This document shows, piece by piece, positions 28,398-38,123 of a DNA stretch of 64,000 nt. The stretch spans positions 682,001 through 746,000 of the forward strand of contig NZ_CAKLBX010000001.1 of NCBI RefSeq assembly GCF_920987055.1, written 5' to 3'. Below the pieces are notes generated by a model that saw only the letters and a program-made list of their open reading frames with translations, ran no database searches and was not told the origin of the DNA. The DNA is from Novosphingobium sp. CECT 9465 (GTDB lineage Bacteria > Pseudomonadota > Alphaproteobacteria > Sphingomonadales > Sphingomonadaceae). Made by a program: the position numbers and the translations under genes. Every line of letters starts with the position of its first letter. Within the stretch, counting starts at the first letter, position 1.

Positions 28398-28454
28398 CAG
28401 CCTGTGCAATTGCCTATTGCCGGGTTTGGCGCGGGCGTCAACTGCCGGACATCG

Positions 28455-30206
28455 TCAATTGTCAGGACCTTGTGGCTGCGTGATGATCCGGTCGCGCGCC
28501 ACGCGGATGTCACCGGCTTCGACCTGCAGTTTCAGGCGTTCCTTGTCGCGGGCGCGGAACATGTCTTCGGCGCGGTTTATCGCTTCTTCCGAAAGGCCGG
28601 CATCGTTCAGCGCCATGCGCGCCATGCGTACCGCGGATTCGAGCACTTCGCGCACCACGGCGCTGGCGGGCGAGCCTTTCAGGCGAATCAGTGCGCGGCG
28701 GTCGAATGCGCGGATGTAGATTGCGGCGCGCGGGAATGCTTCGTGCACGGCCTCGACGAATTCCGGCGAAATCTGGTCACCGTCGATGCAGAAGAAGATC
28801 ATCTCTGCCTCGCCTGCGCCTGCCTGGCGCAGCAGGTCGATCCGGGTGCCATCGCCGAAATAGACCTTCGCACCGAAGCCTGCCGCAACGTCGATCATTT
28901 CGATGTCGGTATCGACCATCGTCACCGCGATGTTGCTTGCCAGCAGCATCTGGCTGACGCCCTGCCCAAAGCGCCCGAAGCCCACGATGATCGCGTTGGC
29001 ACCGTCCGCCTGCGGCCCGGCGCGTTCGCCTGCCGGAACATCGGCTTCCTTGCGGAAGCGGCTGGTGGCCATCATCAGGAACGGTGTGGTCGCCATGGAA
29101 AGAGTGACGACCGCGCCGAACAGGCTGGCGGCATCGGGCGCGACCAGCAGCGCCTGCTGGGCCTGCGCAAACAGCACGAAGCCGAATTCGCCGCCCTGGC
29201 TCAGCAGCAGACCCAGCGCCAGCGCGCCGCGCCACGGCATGCGAAACGCGAGCGCGATCAGAAAGATGATCCCGGCCTTGATCACGATCAGGCCCATCGC
29301 CATCGAAATCACGAACAGCGGACGATCGGCAATGGCCTGGAGATTCAGCATCATCCCCACGGCAAGGAAGAACAGGCCGAGCAGGATCGAGCGGAACGGC
29401 TCGACATCGGCTTCGAGTTCGTGCCGATAGGGACTGTCGGCCAGCATCACGCCGGCGACAAACGCGCCCAGCGCGGTGGAAAGGCCCAGCGCTTCCATCA
29501 CCGCCGCCGAAGCCATGACGGTAAACAGCGCCGCCACGACGAACATCTCGCGTTCGCCCAGGTTGCCGATCAGTCGGAACAGCGGGCGAATGACGAAGCG
29601 CCCCGCCGCGATCAGCCCGACCAGTGCAGCCACAGTGTAAAGCGCCAGCAGCCAGCCGGGGGGACCACCGGCATCGGCCGGATTGCGGCTCATCGCCGCG
29701 ATGATCGTGATCAGCGGGATGATCGAAAGATCCTGAAACAGCAGGATCGCAAAGGCCCGTTCGCCGAACGGCGTGCGCAAACGGCCCGACGATTGCAGCA
29801 TGGGCAGGACCTGCGCTGTCGATGAAAGTGCCAGCGGCAGGCCGAGCGCCAGCGCCGCCGCCCAGCTGAATTCCGTCGTCAGCCCGATCATCGCCGCCAC
29901 GGCAAGGCCGCATGCGGTCACCTGCAACAGCCCAAGGCCCAGAATGTCGCGCTTCATCCGCCACAGCCGCGAGGGGTTCAGTTCCAGCCCCACCAGGAAC
30001 AGCAGCAGGGTGATTCCCAGTTCCGCAATGCCCAGCTTCTGTTCGGCATCGCCGACCAGCCCCAGCACTTGCGGGCCAACCACCGCCCCTGCCACCAGAT
30101 AACCCAGTGTCGCGCCCAGTCCCAGCCGCCGGAACAGCAGAACGAAGACTAGCGCGAAACCAAGCAGGAGGAATCCATCGTGAAGCAGCGATGCGTGTTC
30201 GGTCAT
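28455..30206 (-). CDS. CPA2-family cation:proton antiporter with RCK/TrkA-N domain (KefB-like)
   Basis: 583 residues. About twelve transmembrane helices span residues 10-380, with the exchanger signature LGITLLLFLVGLELNPSRLW and ALALGLPLALSSTAQVLPML. A cytoplasmic TrkA-N domain follows (ANAIIVGFGRFGQGVSQML, a Rossmann motif binding NAD(H)), then a charged tail. This is the KefB/KefC architecture: potassium efflux gated by nucleotide or glutathione adducts. No ancillary KefF/KefG gene is nearby, so the regulation is uncertain. Divergent from the DUF4139 pair. Confidence 0.92.
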   Translation of the reverse strand: MTEHASLLHDGFLLLGFALVFVLLFRRLGLGATLGYLVAGAVVGPQVLGLVGDAEQKLGIAELGITLLLFLVGLELNPSRLWRMKRDILGLGLLQVTACGLAVAAMIGLTTEFSWAAALALGLPLALSSTAQVLPMLQSSGRLRTPFGERAFAILLFQDLSIIPLITIIAAMSRNPADAGGPPGWLLALYTVAALVGLIAAGRFVIRPLFRLIGNLGEREMFVVAALFTVMASAAVMEALGLSTALGAFVAGVMLADSPYRHELEADVEPFRSILLGLFFLAVGMMLNLQAIADRPLFVISMAMGLIVIKAGIIFLIALAFRMPWRGALALGLLLSQGGEFGFVLFAQAQQALLVAPDAASLFGAVVTLSMATTPFLMMATSRFRKEADVPAGERAGPQADGANAIIVGFGRFGQGVSQMLLASNIAVTMVDTDIEMIDVAAGFGAKVYFGDGTRIDLLRQAGAGEAEMIFFCIDGDQISPEFVEAVHEAFPRAAIYIRAFDRRALIRLKGSPASAVVREVLESAVRMARMALNDAGLSEEAINRAEDMFRARDKERLKLQVEAGDIRVARDRIITQPQGPDN

Positions 30207-30310
30207 GGCTCCTGTTTAGGCCACGCGCCGCTCATCGCAACCGCCGTTCAGCTTGCGTTGATCTGCGGTCACGAAAAGTCTAGCCATCGGGACTCGATGG
30301 AGGGGCACAT

Positions 30311-31801
30311 ATGCGCAAGGTTCTGGCACTGGCGGCGGCAACGCTGCCTGCAATCGCAAATGGCCAATCTACTCCCCCTTCCGCTCAAGGCGACGTCTCG
30401 CTGACGATCTACAACAACGATCTCGCGCTGGTGCAGGATGTGCGCCAGATGAGCCTGCCCACGGGCCGCACCCGGCAGGAATTCCCCGATGTCTCCGCCG
30501 CGATCCGGCCGGAAACGGTGACGCTCAACGCGGGCGGCACTGGCATTGTCGAACAGAACTTCGATTACGACCTGCTCACGCCCGAAAAGCTGATGGACAA
30601 GGCCGTGGGACAGACAGTTACCCTTGTCCGTACCAATCCCGCCACCGGCGTTGAAACGCGTGAGAACGCCACGATTCTCGCCAACAACGGCGGCACCGTG
30701 GTCCGCGTGGGCGATCGGATCGAAGTGCTTAACCAATACGCCGCCCGCGTCGTGTTCCCCAGCCTGCCCGCTGGCCTGCGCGCACGACCCACGTTGTCGG
30801 TCACGCTTGATACCACCACGCCGGGCGCGCGGCCCGTCTCGCTCAGCTACCTCTCGCGTGGTTTCGGCTGGAAGGCAGACTACGTGGCCCTGTTCGATGA
30901 AGCGGCGGGCAGGATCGATGTGCAGGGCTGGATCACGCTCAAGAATAACAGCGGCACCACATTCGACAAGGCGAAGGTCCTGCTCGTTGCCGGGGCGGTC
31001 GGGCAGGAAAACAACGGCTACAACCAGAACTACCGCCCGCAGCGCCCGACGATGTCTGGCAACGTCATGCCCGGCAACCGCCCCGGTACGCAGAGCGCCA
31101 ACCGCGAAAGCCTCGGCGATTTCTACGTCTATCCGATCGCGGGCCGCACCACCGTCGCCAATGCCCAGCAGAAGCAGGTCAGTTTCCTCGACGTGGCTGG
31201 CGCTCCGGCAACCAGGGCCTATCACTTCCGCAACGGCTGGCTGCAGAACCAGACCGAACCGCAAAGCGCTGACACCGTGCTGCGTTTCTCCACCGCGCGT
31301 GAGGCGGGCCTTGGCGATGCGCTGCCCGCAGGCACCGTGCGTGTCTATATGCGCGATGCACGCGGTCAGCCGCAGTTCATTGGCGAAAACGGCATCGGCC
31401 ACACTCTGATGGGGTCCGCCCTGGCGCTGAAAACCGGCGAGGCGTTCGATGTGAAAGTCCAGCCCATGCTGGACAAGCGCGACCGGATCGACACCGGCGA
31501 ATGGGAGCGCACCGCCCGCTATCGTGTGACCACGCCGGGGAAGGCCGCCGCCGAAGTCACCGTGGAAACCGAAAAGGTCTTCTGGCGCACGACGATGACC
31601 TACAAGGTCACCAACGCAAAGGCGACGCCGGTCACCGTGGAAGTGGTGCAGGGCGGGCTGGACAACTGGTGGCACGATACCCGCGTTCCGTCCGAAAGCA
31701 TCAAGGGCGAACAGCGCTCTGCGGATGAGCGCGCGTGGCAGGTCCCCGTTCCCGCCAATGGCGAGGCCACGCTCACCGTCCAGTTCGACTCACGTTACTG
31801 A
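30311..31801 (+). CDS. DUF4139 domain protein, first of a tandem pair
   Basis: 496 residues with a signal peptide (MRKVLALAAATLPAIANGQS) and ribosome site GGAGGGG. A DUF4140-like N-terminal part (VSLTIYNNDLALVQDVRQMSLP) is followed by DUF4139 with LSYLSRGFGWKADYVALFDE and DLFxVTxxxxxx-type repeats ending in WWHDTRVPSESIKG. The family is beta-rich and extracytoplasmic with no settled function. A related gene follows after eight bases, so the two probably act together. Tyr/Asn-rich NNGYNQNYRPQRPTMSGN between repeats looks like a disordered insert. Confidence 0.85.
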   Translation: MRKVLALAAATLPAIANGQSTPPSAQGDVSLTIYNNDLALVQDVRQMSLPTGRTRQEFPDVSAAIRPETVTLNAGGTGIVEQNFDYDLLTPEKLMDKAVGQTVTLVRTNPATGVETRENATILANNGGTVVRVGDRIEVLNQYAARVVFPSLPAGLRARPTLSVTLDTTTPGARPVSLSYLSRGFGWKADYVALFDEAAGRIDVQGWITLKNNSGTTFDKAKVLLVAGAVGQENNGYNQNYRPQRPTMSGNVMPGNRPGTQSANRESLGDFYVYPIAGRTTVANAQQKQVSFLDVAGAPATRAYHFRNGWLQNQTEPQSADTVLRFSTAREAGLGDALPAGTVRVYMRDARGQPQFIGENGIGHTLMGSALALKTGEAFDVKVQPMLDKRDRIDTGEWERTARYRVTTPGKAAAEVTVETEKVFWRTTMTYKVTNAKATPVTVEVVQGGLDNWWHDTRVPSESIKGEQRSADERAWQVPVPANGEATLTVQFDSRY

Positions 31802-31808
31802 GCCGCCG

Positions 31809-33338
31809 GTGCGCCGCGCGCTCACCCTTGCGTTCCTGCTCTGCACCGGCGCCCCTGTGATGGGGCAGGGTGTGGTAACGTCCTCAGCGCCGGATTCCGT
31901 TTCTGTCAGTGTCTATCGCGCGCCGGATCGCGATAGCGACAGGGCGATGGACCTGAACTGGCTGGAGGGCTACGCACTCATCACAGAAAGGCGCACGGTC
32001 CAGATTCCGGCAGGCAAAGCCACGATCCGCTTCGAAGGCGTCGCGGCGGGGCTGTTTCCTGAAAGCGCCATCGTCACCGGGCTGCCTTCCGGTGTGCGCG
32101 AAAAGAACCTCGACGCCGATCTGCTGTCCCCGCGCAGCCTCTATGCGCGCATGTTTGGAAGGCCCGTAACCCTGCGCCGTACGCTGCCCGGCAATGGCGG
32201 CATTCGTGAGGAGCGCGCCGTGATCCGCTCCGCCCCCGACGGCGCGGCCATCCTGCAAACCACCGCCGGGTTCGAAGTGGCCAATTGCGGCGGGCTGGAC
32301 GATGAAATACTCTATACCGAAGCGCCAAAGGACTTGTCCGCGCGCCCCACGCTCTCGATAGAGACCGAAAGCGCCGCGCCGCAGAAGGTCACGCTCTCGC
32401 TGTCCTACCTCGCATGGGGTTTTGACTGGCAATCGAATTACGTGATTCACATGAACCCCGATGGCCGCACCGCAGACCTTGCGGCGTGGGTCACGCTTGC
32501 CAGCAGCGATTCCACCAGCTTTACCGATGCGGAAACCGCGGTGATCGCGGGGGAAGTGAACCGCGAAGATGCGGAGCGGAGCGAAGTTCCATCGGGCGGT
32601 GAACTCGTCATGCGGTGCGAACTCTCGCAGGTCCCGCCCCCGCCACCCCCGCCACCTCCACCGCCGCCCGCGCCGATGGCGATGTATGCCCCAGCCATGG
32701 AAAGGGCCGACATTATCGTCACTGCGCAGCGCGCGATGAAGATGGACTCCCCGGTTACCGTCCAGCAGGAAGGCCTGGGTGACCTCAAACTCTACCGCGT
32801 ACCCGTGTCGGTCACCGTCGCCGCGAATGCGCAAAAGCAGGTTGCACTCGCGCAGAAGATGGGCGTGAAGATGGACGCCCTGTACCGCGCCGAGGTGTGG
32901 GAAGACAGCGCGGGCGAAGTGCGCCAGATGTTGCGCACACGCAATCGCACCGAGGACGGCCTTGGATTGCCGCTTCCGGGCGGTCCGGTTACCGTGTTCG
33001 AGCCTTATGGCGATGCGCTGCTGCTATCGGGCGAAGGTGGCATTGCCGACCGTGCGGTGGGCGAGGACGTGGAGATCATGCTGGCCGAGGCGACGCAGGT
33101 CACCGTCGAAGTCGAAACGGTGAAGACCGATGCCCGCTCGCAGACCTTGCGGCTTGTCGTGCGCAATGCCCGCCCCGTCCCGGTGCGTTTCGAGGCGCGG
33201 ATCGCAACCGGTGCCAACACTCGCCTGCAATCGGCCTCTGCACCGCTGCGGCGCAAGGACGGACGCAGTACATGGGGTGTGACGGTCCGCACAAATGGCA
33301 GTGCCGAACTGACCTACAGGTTAAGCAGGCCTGACTAA
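31809..33338 (+). CDS. DUF4139 domain protein, second of a tandem pair
   Basis: About 509 residues from GTG 31809, which gives a signal peptide (RRALTLAFLLCTGAPVMGQG). LSYLAWGFDWQSNYVIHMNPDG matches the DUF4139 core of the upstream gene, so the two are diverged paralogues. In the middle there is a run of twelve prolines followed by APMAMYAPAMERADIIVTAQR; the DIIVTAQR string resembles the segment at the mature N-terminus of sphingomonad TonB-dependent receptors. The start lacks a strong ribosome site, suggesting translation coupled to the upstream gene. It is expected in the periplasm or at the outer membrane. Confidence 0.82.
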   Translation: MRRALTLAFLLCTGAPVMGQGVVTSSAPDSVSVSVYRAPDRDSDRAMDLNWLEGYALITERRTVQIPAGKATIRFEGVAAGLFPESAIVTGLPSGVREKNLDADLLSPRSLYARMFGRPVTLRRTLPGNGGIREERAVIRSAPDGAAILQTTAGFEVANCGGLDDEILYTEAPKDLSARPTLSIETESAAPQKVTLSLSYLAWGFDWQSNYVIHMNPDGRTADLAAWVTLASSDSTSFTDAETAVIAGEVNREDAERSEVPSGGELVMRCELSQVPPPPPPPPPPPPAPMAMYAPAMERADIIVTAQRAMKMDSPVTVQQEGLGDLKLYRVPVSVTVAANAQKQVALAQKMGVKMDALYRAEVWEDSAGEVRQMLRTRNRTEDGLGLPLPGGPVTVFEPYGDALLLSGEGGIADRAVGEDVEIMLAEATQVTVEVETVKTDARSQTLRLVVRNARPVPVRFEARIATGANTRLQSASAPLRRKDGRSTWGVTVRTNGSAELTYRLSRPD

Positions 33339-33485
33339 AGCGGGACCCGGCCTGATTGCATAAGTTGGCTGATCCAGATCATTGTCCTACCATGGTTTTC
33401 GATGCAGCAGGTGTTTCCGCTTGCTTTGAAAACACGGTGCAGGTCTGAATTTCAGCAGGTTCGTATTGGCCGGGACGAACTGGCA

Positions 33486-33507
33486 AACATGCCCGAAAGG
33501 GCATGTT
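33486..33507 (+). promoter_or_regulatory. GNRA-capped hairpin upstream of the SCO gene
   Basis: Perfect 9-bp stem AACATGCCC/GGGCATGTT closed by a GAAA tetraloop, 39 bases before the SCO start. A GAAA loop on a perfect stem is a stable RNA fold. It could lie in the 5' untranslated leader of the SCO gene or be an operator palindrome; the sequence alone does not decide. Confidence 0.4.
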
Positions 33508-33546
33508 CAGGTGACAATAAATCCGCTTTGGGTCAACGGTTTCGGG

Positions 33547-34221
33547 ATGGTACAAACATCGATGTCAACGAGCACGGTCGCCCGGAAATTCCTTGCGTAT
33601 GTGGCGCTGGCGATCATGGGTGTGCCACTGGCCATCTGGCTGCTGGGATCGTCAGCATATCCTGAAACCAGCGTGGATGATGCGGGCCGGTACAAGCTGG
33701 TTGCAGCCGACGGCAGCCTGTTTGATCGTGCAAGCCTGAAAGGTCGCCCGAACGTGGTCTACTTCGGCTACACGCAATGCGCCGATCCATGTCGAACCAT
33801 GTTGAGGCGTGTGCTGAAGGTGCGCAAATCTCTTGGCCAATCTGCATCTGATCTGCCGGTCGTGTTCATTTCGATCGATCCGGCGCACGATACGCCCGAA
33901 CGGCTTGCAGCTTTTGCAAAGGAACTTGGGGCAAAAGAGCTTGGCGGAGAAATTCAGGCACTCACCGGCAACCCCGCAGTCCTTGACAAAATCGCCGATC
34001 GCGCCGGCGTGTTCGTCAGGCGCGTTGCCGCAGCGGACGGTCGCGAAACACTAGACCACACCACGTCTGCGTTCCTTTATGACCGCAACGATTTTTTTGT
34101 CGACATCATCGCACCGACCGACAGCGACGCGGCGTTTGCGCAAAAACTGCAGAAGTTGCTGGCGGAACCGGCACCTGCCGCGTCAGCAAAGATATTGGCT
34201 ACCCATCAGGCTGGAAACTAG
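33547..34221 (+). CDS. SCO1/SenC family copper-binding protein
   Basis: 224 residues from ATG 33547 (ATG 33562 is also possible). One N-terminal membrane helix (FLAYVALAIMGVPLAIWLLG) anchors a periplasmic thioredoxin-fold domain with the copper motif YTQCADPCRTML (CxxxC) and the distal histidine in LDHTTSAFLYD. SCO proteins deliver copper to the CuA centre of cytochrome oxidase or act as thiol reductases. No oxidase gene is adjacent. The C-terminus ends in an Ala/Pro-rich tail. Confidence 0.9.
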   Translation: MVQTSMSTSTVARKFLAYVALAIMGVPLAIWLLGSSAYPETSVDDAGRYKLVAADGSLFDRASLKGRPNVVYFGYTQCADPCRTMLRRVLKVRKSLGQSASDLPVVFISIDPAHDTPERLAAFAKELGAKELGGEIQALTGNPAVLDKIADRAGVFVRRVAAADGRETLDHTTSAFLYDRNDFFVDIIAPTDSDAAFAQKLQKLLAEPAPAASAKILATHQAGN

Positions 34222-34341
34222 GCTGGGTCTGCGTTGTTTCGGTCCTCCATTCGCCGATCCTGCCGGCCAGGTCGAGCATTCTGCGCGGCAGCAGATGGCC
34301 GATTGTCTGAAACCCGCAGCATGGCGCTGGGGATGTTCGCT

Positions 34342-35322
34342 TCAAATGACTAGGCCTTCTGATACGACTTCGGCAAAGTAGTGGGCCATCGCATGGGTTG
34401 CTTGGTCTGACAGGGTAATGAAGGCGCGCCTGCGGTCGGTCTGGTCCTCTGCCCGGCACAGCAGCCCCAGTTCGGACATCTGGCTGATCCAGCGCAGCGC
34501 AGTCGTAGGCGGTACGCCCGACGCGATGCACAGTGAGGTGACTGACACGCGGTTGTGCTCTGCCTGTGCGGCGGTGAGATCCAGCAGCATGTCCCATGCC
34601 GGATCGGCAAAAAGCTCTCCTTCAAAGAATCGCGCGCGCATCTGCCGTTGCCGGATGATCTTGCGCACATGCCGAGGGTCAGGAAGCGCGGGGCGCTGCT
34701 TGCGCACAAGCCGCTGGGACGCGGGGTCGCGCGCGCCGCTACCGTCGAAATTGAAGGTCGATGCCTTCACCACTGCGCTTTCGGGCGATGCCGACGACAG
34801 CGATTCAAGCTGCAATGCGATCTGTGAAACCTGTTCGGTCAGGCGCAGCAGCGACATCCGGTCATGGTCCGACAATTCCCGCACCCGCGACCCTTCTGTG
34901 GTCAGCAGACGGCCAAGGGCTATGATCCGGTCCGCTCTGCTTGGGCTGACGAGGATATGCGCCTCGGACTGATCGAGGCAGCCGAATACGTCATCAAGCG
35001 AGCCGATGCTGGTAGAGACGACCAGCTGGGTCCCCGCCCGCGCGGCGCGCATGTCGAGCCGGGTAAGCGCGGCCAGATCAGCCCCTTCGAGCACCGGGCA
35101 GTCGACGAGCACCATATCGCCAAGCGGTTGTTCCGCTTCGGCCAGCAAGGCGCCCAGTTCTGCCATCCGGGTGACACGCAGCCCCGCCGCCGCTGCATCT
35201 TCTGCCATTTCCGTGCGCAGATAGGCCCGGTCTGAAAAGATCGCTACGGCTGGCGGGGAGAGCGGCTGCAGAAGCGCGACATCCCCAACCGGATAATCGA
35301 ACTGTGCCAGTGTTTGCGCCAT
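34342..35322 (-). CDS. Receiver-like/MarR winged-helix hybrid regulator
   Basis: 326 residues from ATG 35322, placed eight bases after AAGGA (ATG 35328 is closer). The N-terminal 130 residues look like a receiver fold: AVAIFSDRAYLRTEMAED, then DMVLVDCPVLEGADLAAL with an Asp at the phosphoacceptor strand, and TQLVVSTSIGSLDDVFGCL; the usual lysine appears replaced (ILVSPSRAD). The C-terminal 110 residues are a MarR-type winged helix (HNRVSVTSLCIASGVPPTTALRWISQMSELGLL...DRRRAFITLSDQ). A receiver domain with a MarR output is uncommon. It is a single gene and its target is unknown. Confidence 0.8.
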   Translation of the reverse strand: MAQTLAQFDYPVGDVALLQPLSPPAVAIFSDRAYLRTEMAEDAAAAGLRVTRMAELGALLAEAEQPLGDMVLVDCPVLEGADLAALTRLDMRAARAGTQLVVSTSIGSLDDVFGCLDQSEAHILVSPSRADRIIALGRLLTTEGSRVRELSDHDRMSLLRLTEQVSQIALQLESLSSASPESAVVKASTFNFDGSGARDPASQRLVRKQRPALPDPRHVRKIIRQRQMRARFFEGELFADPAWDMLLDLTAAQAEHNRVSVTSLCIASGVPPTTALRWISQMSELGLLCRAEDQTDRRRAFITLSDQATHAMAHYFAEVVSEGLVI

Positions 35323-35642
35323 CGACATGTTCCTTAGTATCACTACGTGCGGAACAAGTGAGGAACAAACAGGGTGCAGGTCAAGACCATTTACTTCGGT
35401 TTTGGATCAAGTGGAGTTTTGATCGGAGTTTGGTCGCCCGCAAGGCCACGCAATTGCGCGCTTTTCCGTCCTGGACGGTGCCAAGTCGCTGTCGGCCCTG
35501 CCGAGGTTATGCATCCATTGTGGAGAAAATATGCCTGTAGTGGCTGAAGAATCACTATGGCCACCAACTGCCATCACGCTTCGAACAGCAACAGCGCCGC
35601 CACGCGCCCCCTTTCGGACGTAGGCGGCGCTGGCTTCCCAAA
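35323..35642. other. Intergenic region between the MarR hybrid and purA
   Basis: About 320 bases between the start of the MarR hybrid (35322, minus) and the stop of purA (35643, minus). It must contain the regulator's promoter and the purA transcription end. I see no convincing ORF, no member of the repeat families noted elsewhere and no clear hairpin terminator. Confidence 0.6.
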
Positions 35643-36932
35643 TCAATCGATGAACGGATCGCGGACAAGGATCGTGTCTTCGCGCTCCGGGCTGGTCGAG
35701 ACCAGCGCAACCGGCGTTTCGATCAGTTCCTGTACGCGCTGGATGTATTTGATCGCCTGCGCGGGCAGGTCTGCCCACGACCGCGCACCGGCCGTGGTGC
35801 CTGCCCAGCCGTCCATTTCCTCGTAGATCGGTTCGACTTCGGCCTGATCGGCGGCGTGGCTGGGGAAGTAGTCCAGCACCTTTCCGCGCAGGCGATAACC
35901 GGTGCAGATTTTCACCTTTTCCATGCCGTCGAGCACGTCGACCTTGGTCAGCGCAATGCCGGTGACGCCGGAAATGGCGCAGGACTGGCGGACCAGCACG
36001 GCATCGAACCAACCGCAGCGGCGCTTGCGGCCTGTCACGGTGCCGAATTCGTGGCCGCGCTCACCCAAGCGCTGCCCGGTTGCGTCTTCCAGTTCAGTCG
36101 GGAAGGGGCCGGAGCCGACACGGGTGGTATAGGCCTTGACGATGCCGAGCACGAAGCCGGTGGCGTTGGGACCAAGGCCCGAACCCGAAGCGGCGGTGCC
36201 CGATACGGTGTTCGACGAGGTGACGAACGGATAGGTGCCGTGATCGACATCCAACAGTACGCCCTGCGCGCCTTCGAACAGGATGCGGGCGCCCGCCTTG
36301 CGCACCTGATTGAGGCGCTTCCACACTGGTTGCGCGAATTGCAGAACGTAAGGCGCGATTTCGCGCAGTTCGGCCAGCAGCGCCTCGCGGTCCACCGGCG
36401 GCTGGCCGAAGCCTGCGCGCAGTGCGTCATGGTGCGCGCACAGGCGATCAAGCTGCGAATCCATCGCATCGAGGTGCGCCAGATCGCACACGCGGATCGC
36501 GCGGCGGCCGACCTTGTCTTCATAGGCCGGGCCAATGCCGCGCCCGGTGGTGCCGATCTTGCCCGAACCCGCCGCCGTCTCACGCAGGCCGTCCAGATCG
36601 CGGTGGAGGGGCAGGATCAGCGGGCAATTATCGGCAATGGCGAAGTTTTCGGCGTTGATCTCTACGCCCTGCCCGGTCAGCTTCTCGATCTCGGCCTTCA
36701 AGGCCCAGGGATCGAGCACCACGCCGTTGCCGATGATCGACAGGGTGCCGGTAACGATGCCCGACGGCAGGAGAGAAAGCTTGTAGACCTGTTCGCCCAC
36801 TACCAGCGTGTGACCGGCGTTGTGGCCGCCCTGAAAACGTACGACGGCATCGGCGCGGCTGGCCAGCCAGTCGACGATCTTGCCTTTGCCTTCATCGCCC
36901 CACTGGGCGCCGATTACGGTTACATTGGCCAT
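35643..36932 (-). CDS. purA: Adenylosuccinate synthetase
   Basis: 429 residues from ATG 36932; the frame runs open upstream but [24 protein letters not shown] is the family N-terminus. PurA couples IMP and aspartate using GTP in AMP synthesis. The GTP loop GDEGKGK, the IMP-binding [13 protein letters not shown] and the [23 protein letters not shown] motif are intact. It reads in the same direction as hisZ-serA-serC, which lie about 2.4 kb upstream beyond an accessory segment. Confidence 0.96.
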   Translation of the reverse strand: MANVTVIGAQWGDEGKGKIVDWLASRADAVVRFQGGHNAGHTLVVGEQVYKLSLLPSGIVTGTLSIIGNGVVLDPWALKAEIEKLTGQGVEINAENFAIADNCPLILPLHRDLDGLRETAAGSGKIGTTGRGIGPAYEDKVGRRAIRVCDLAHLDAMDSQLDRLCAHHDALRAGFGQPPVDREALLAELREIAPYVLQFAQPVWKRLNQVRKAGARILFEGAQGVLLDVDHGTYPFVTSSNTVSGTAASGSGLGPNATGFVLGIVKAYTTRVGSGPFPTELEDATGQRLGERGHEFGTVTGRKRRCGWFDAVLVRQSCAISGVTGIALTKVDVLDGMEKVKICTGYRLRGKVLDYFPSHAADQAEVEPIYEEMDGWAGTTAGARSWADLPAQAIKYIQRVQELIETPVALVSTSPEREDTILVRDPFID

Positions 36933-37169
36933 GGTTTTACTTTTCCACCCTGCCCCAAAAGGACTTAGATATGGATCCGGTAGCGCCCTTCGACAGGACT
37001 CGGCGAAACGGATGGTTTTGACGGGCGGCATGCGCCCTGATTTCGGAGCGCGCGTTAGGGGCTTAAGCGCGTGAAAGTCAAGGGTGTGACACCGCACAGG
37101 GCAATTCATCATGCGTAAACGGGCAAAGGCGCAACTTTCGCCAAGTCATCGACAGGTAAGGGCCGGATC

Positions 37170-38090
37170 ATGCGGAAGTTCTGGATTGCGGGCGCTCTGG
37201 GCGTGGCGGTCGTCTCTGGCAGCGTGGCACAGGCCCAGATTGGCGAGCGCTGGCGCGAACGCCGGGCCGAGCGGATGGAGCAGAAGGCGGTTCAAGGCCG
37301 TATCCCCGGCGCGCAGACCATCGCTTATGGCAAGGACCCGTTGCAGGTGCTGGACCTCTGGCTGCCCAAGACGGCCAAGGGCAAAGCGCCGCTGGTGCTC
37401 TATGTCCACGGCGGCGGCTGGAAGCGCGGCAGCAAGGACAGCGCGACGGGCCGCGCCAAGCCGGTGCACTATCCCGAACAGGGCTATGCCTTCGCGTCGA
37501 TCAATTATCGGCTGGTGCCAGCGGCCACAGTGGAACAGCAGGCCGCCGATGTCGCCTCGGCGCTGGCTACGTTGCTGGCGCGGGCCGATGCCTTGGGGAT
37601 TGACCGCACAAGGGTCGTGCTGATGGGCCACAGCGCGGGCGCGCATCTGGTGGCGCTGGTGGGCACGGACGAGCGCTATCTGCGCGGGGCGGGGCTGTCC
37701 TTCGCCGATGTGGACGGCGTGATCCCCAACGACGGCGCGGCCTATGACGTGCCTGCGCAGATGCGAGAGGCCGGGCGGTTCATGGCTGATACCTATGTTC
37801 AGGCATTCGGCACCGATCCGGTGCGTCAGCGCGCGCTATCGCCGACGTTGCAGGCCGCCGCGCCCAATGCGCCGCAGTTCCTTCTGTTGCATGTGCAGCG
37901 TTCGGACGGGGTGAAACAGGCTGAGGGCTTGGCCGCTGTGTTGCGCAAGGCAGGGACGGGCGTAGAAGTCGCCAGCTTTCCGGGCGAAGGCCTGAAGGGC
38001 CACGCCGAGATTAACCGCAAGCTGGGTGAGGCGGACTATCCGGCGACGGGCGTTGTGGACCGCTGGTTGAAGGGGGTGTTCGGGAGGTAG
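37170..38090 (+). CDS. Secreted alpha/beta hydrolase (BD-FAE/carboxylesterase-like)
   Basis: 306 residues with a signal peptide (MRKFWIAGALGVAVVSGSVAQAQ) and an Arg-rich segment after it. The core shows the hormone-sensitive-lipase-like oxyanion motif LYVHGGGWKRGSKDS, nucleophile elbow VVLMGHSAGAHLVAL, and C-terminal Asp/His region (RSDGVKQAEGL...GEGLKGHAEINRK). It is likely a periplasmic or exported esterase. It stands alone, opposite to its neighbours purA and hisZ, and appears to be part of an insertion between them. Confidence 0.87.
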   Translation: MRKFWIAGALGVAVVSGSVAQAQIGERWRERRAERMEQKAVQGRIPGAQTIAYGKDPLQVLDLWLPKTAKGKAPLVLYVHGGGWKRGSKDSATGRAKPVHYPEQGYAFASINYRLVPAATVEQQAADVASALATLLARADALGIDRTRVVLMGHSAGAHLVALVGTDERYLRGAGLSFADVDGVIPNDGAAYDVPAQMREAGRFMADTYVQAFGTDPVRQRALSPTLQAAAPNAPQFLLLHVQRSDGVKQAEGLAAVLRKAGTGVEVASFPGEGLKGHAEINRKLGEADYPATGVVDRWLKGVFGR

Positions 38091-38123
38091 GTTTGTTCGC
38101 CAGCATCCAACACCCTGCCCGTC

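Noticed and set aside
28404..29825. 473-codon plus-strand open frame opposite the antiporter gene
   Set aside because: Antisense shadow of the KefB-like gene with His/Arg-rich composition and no motif.
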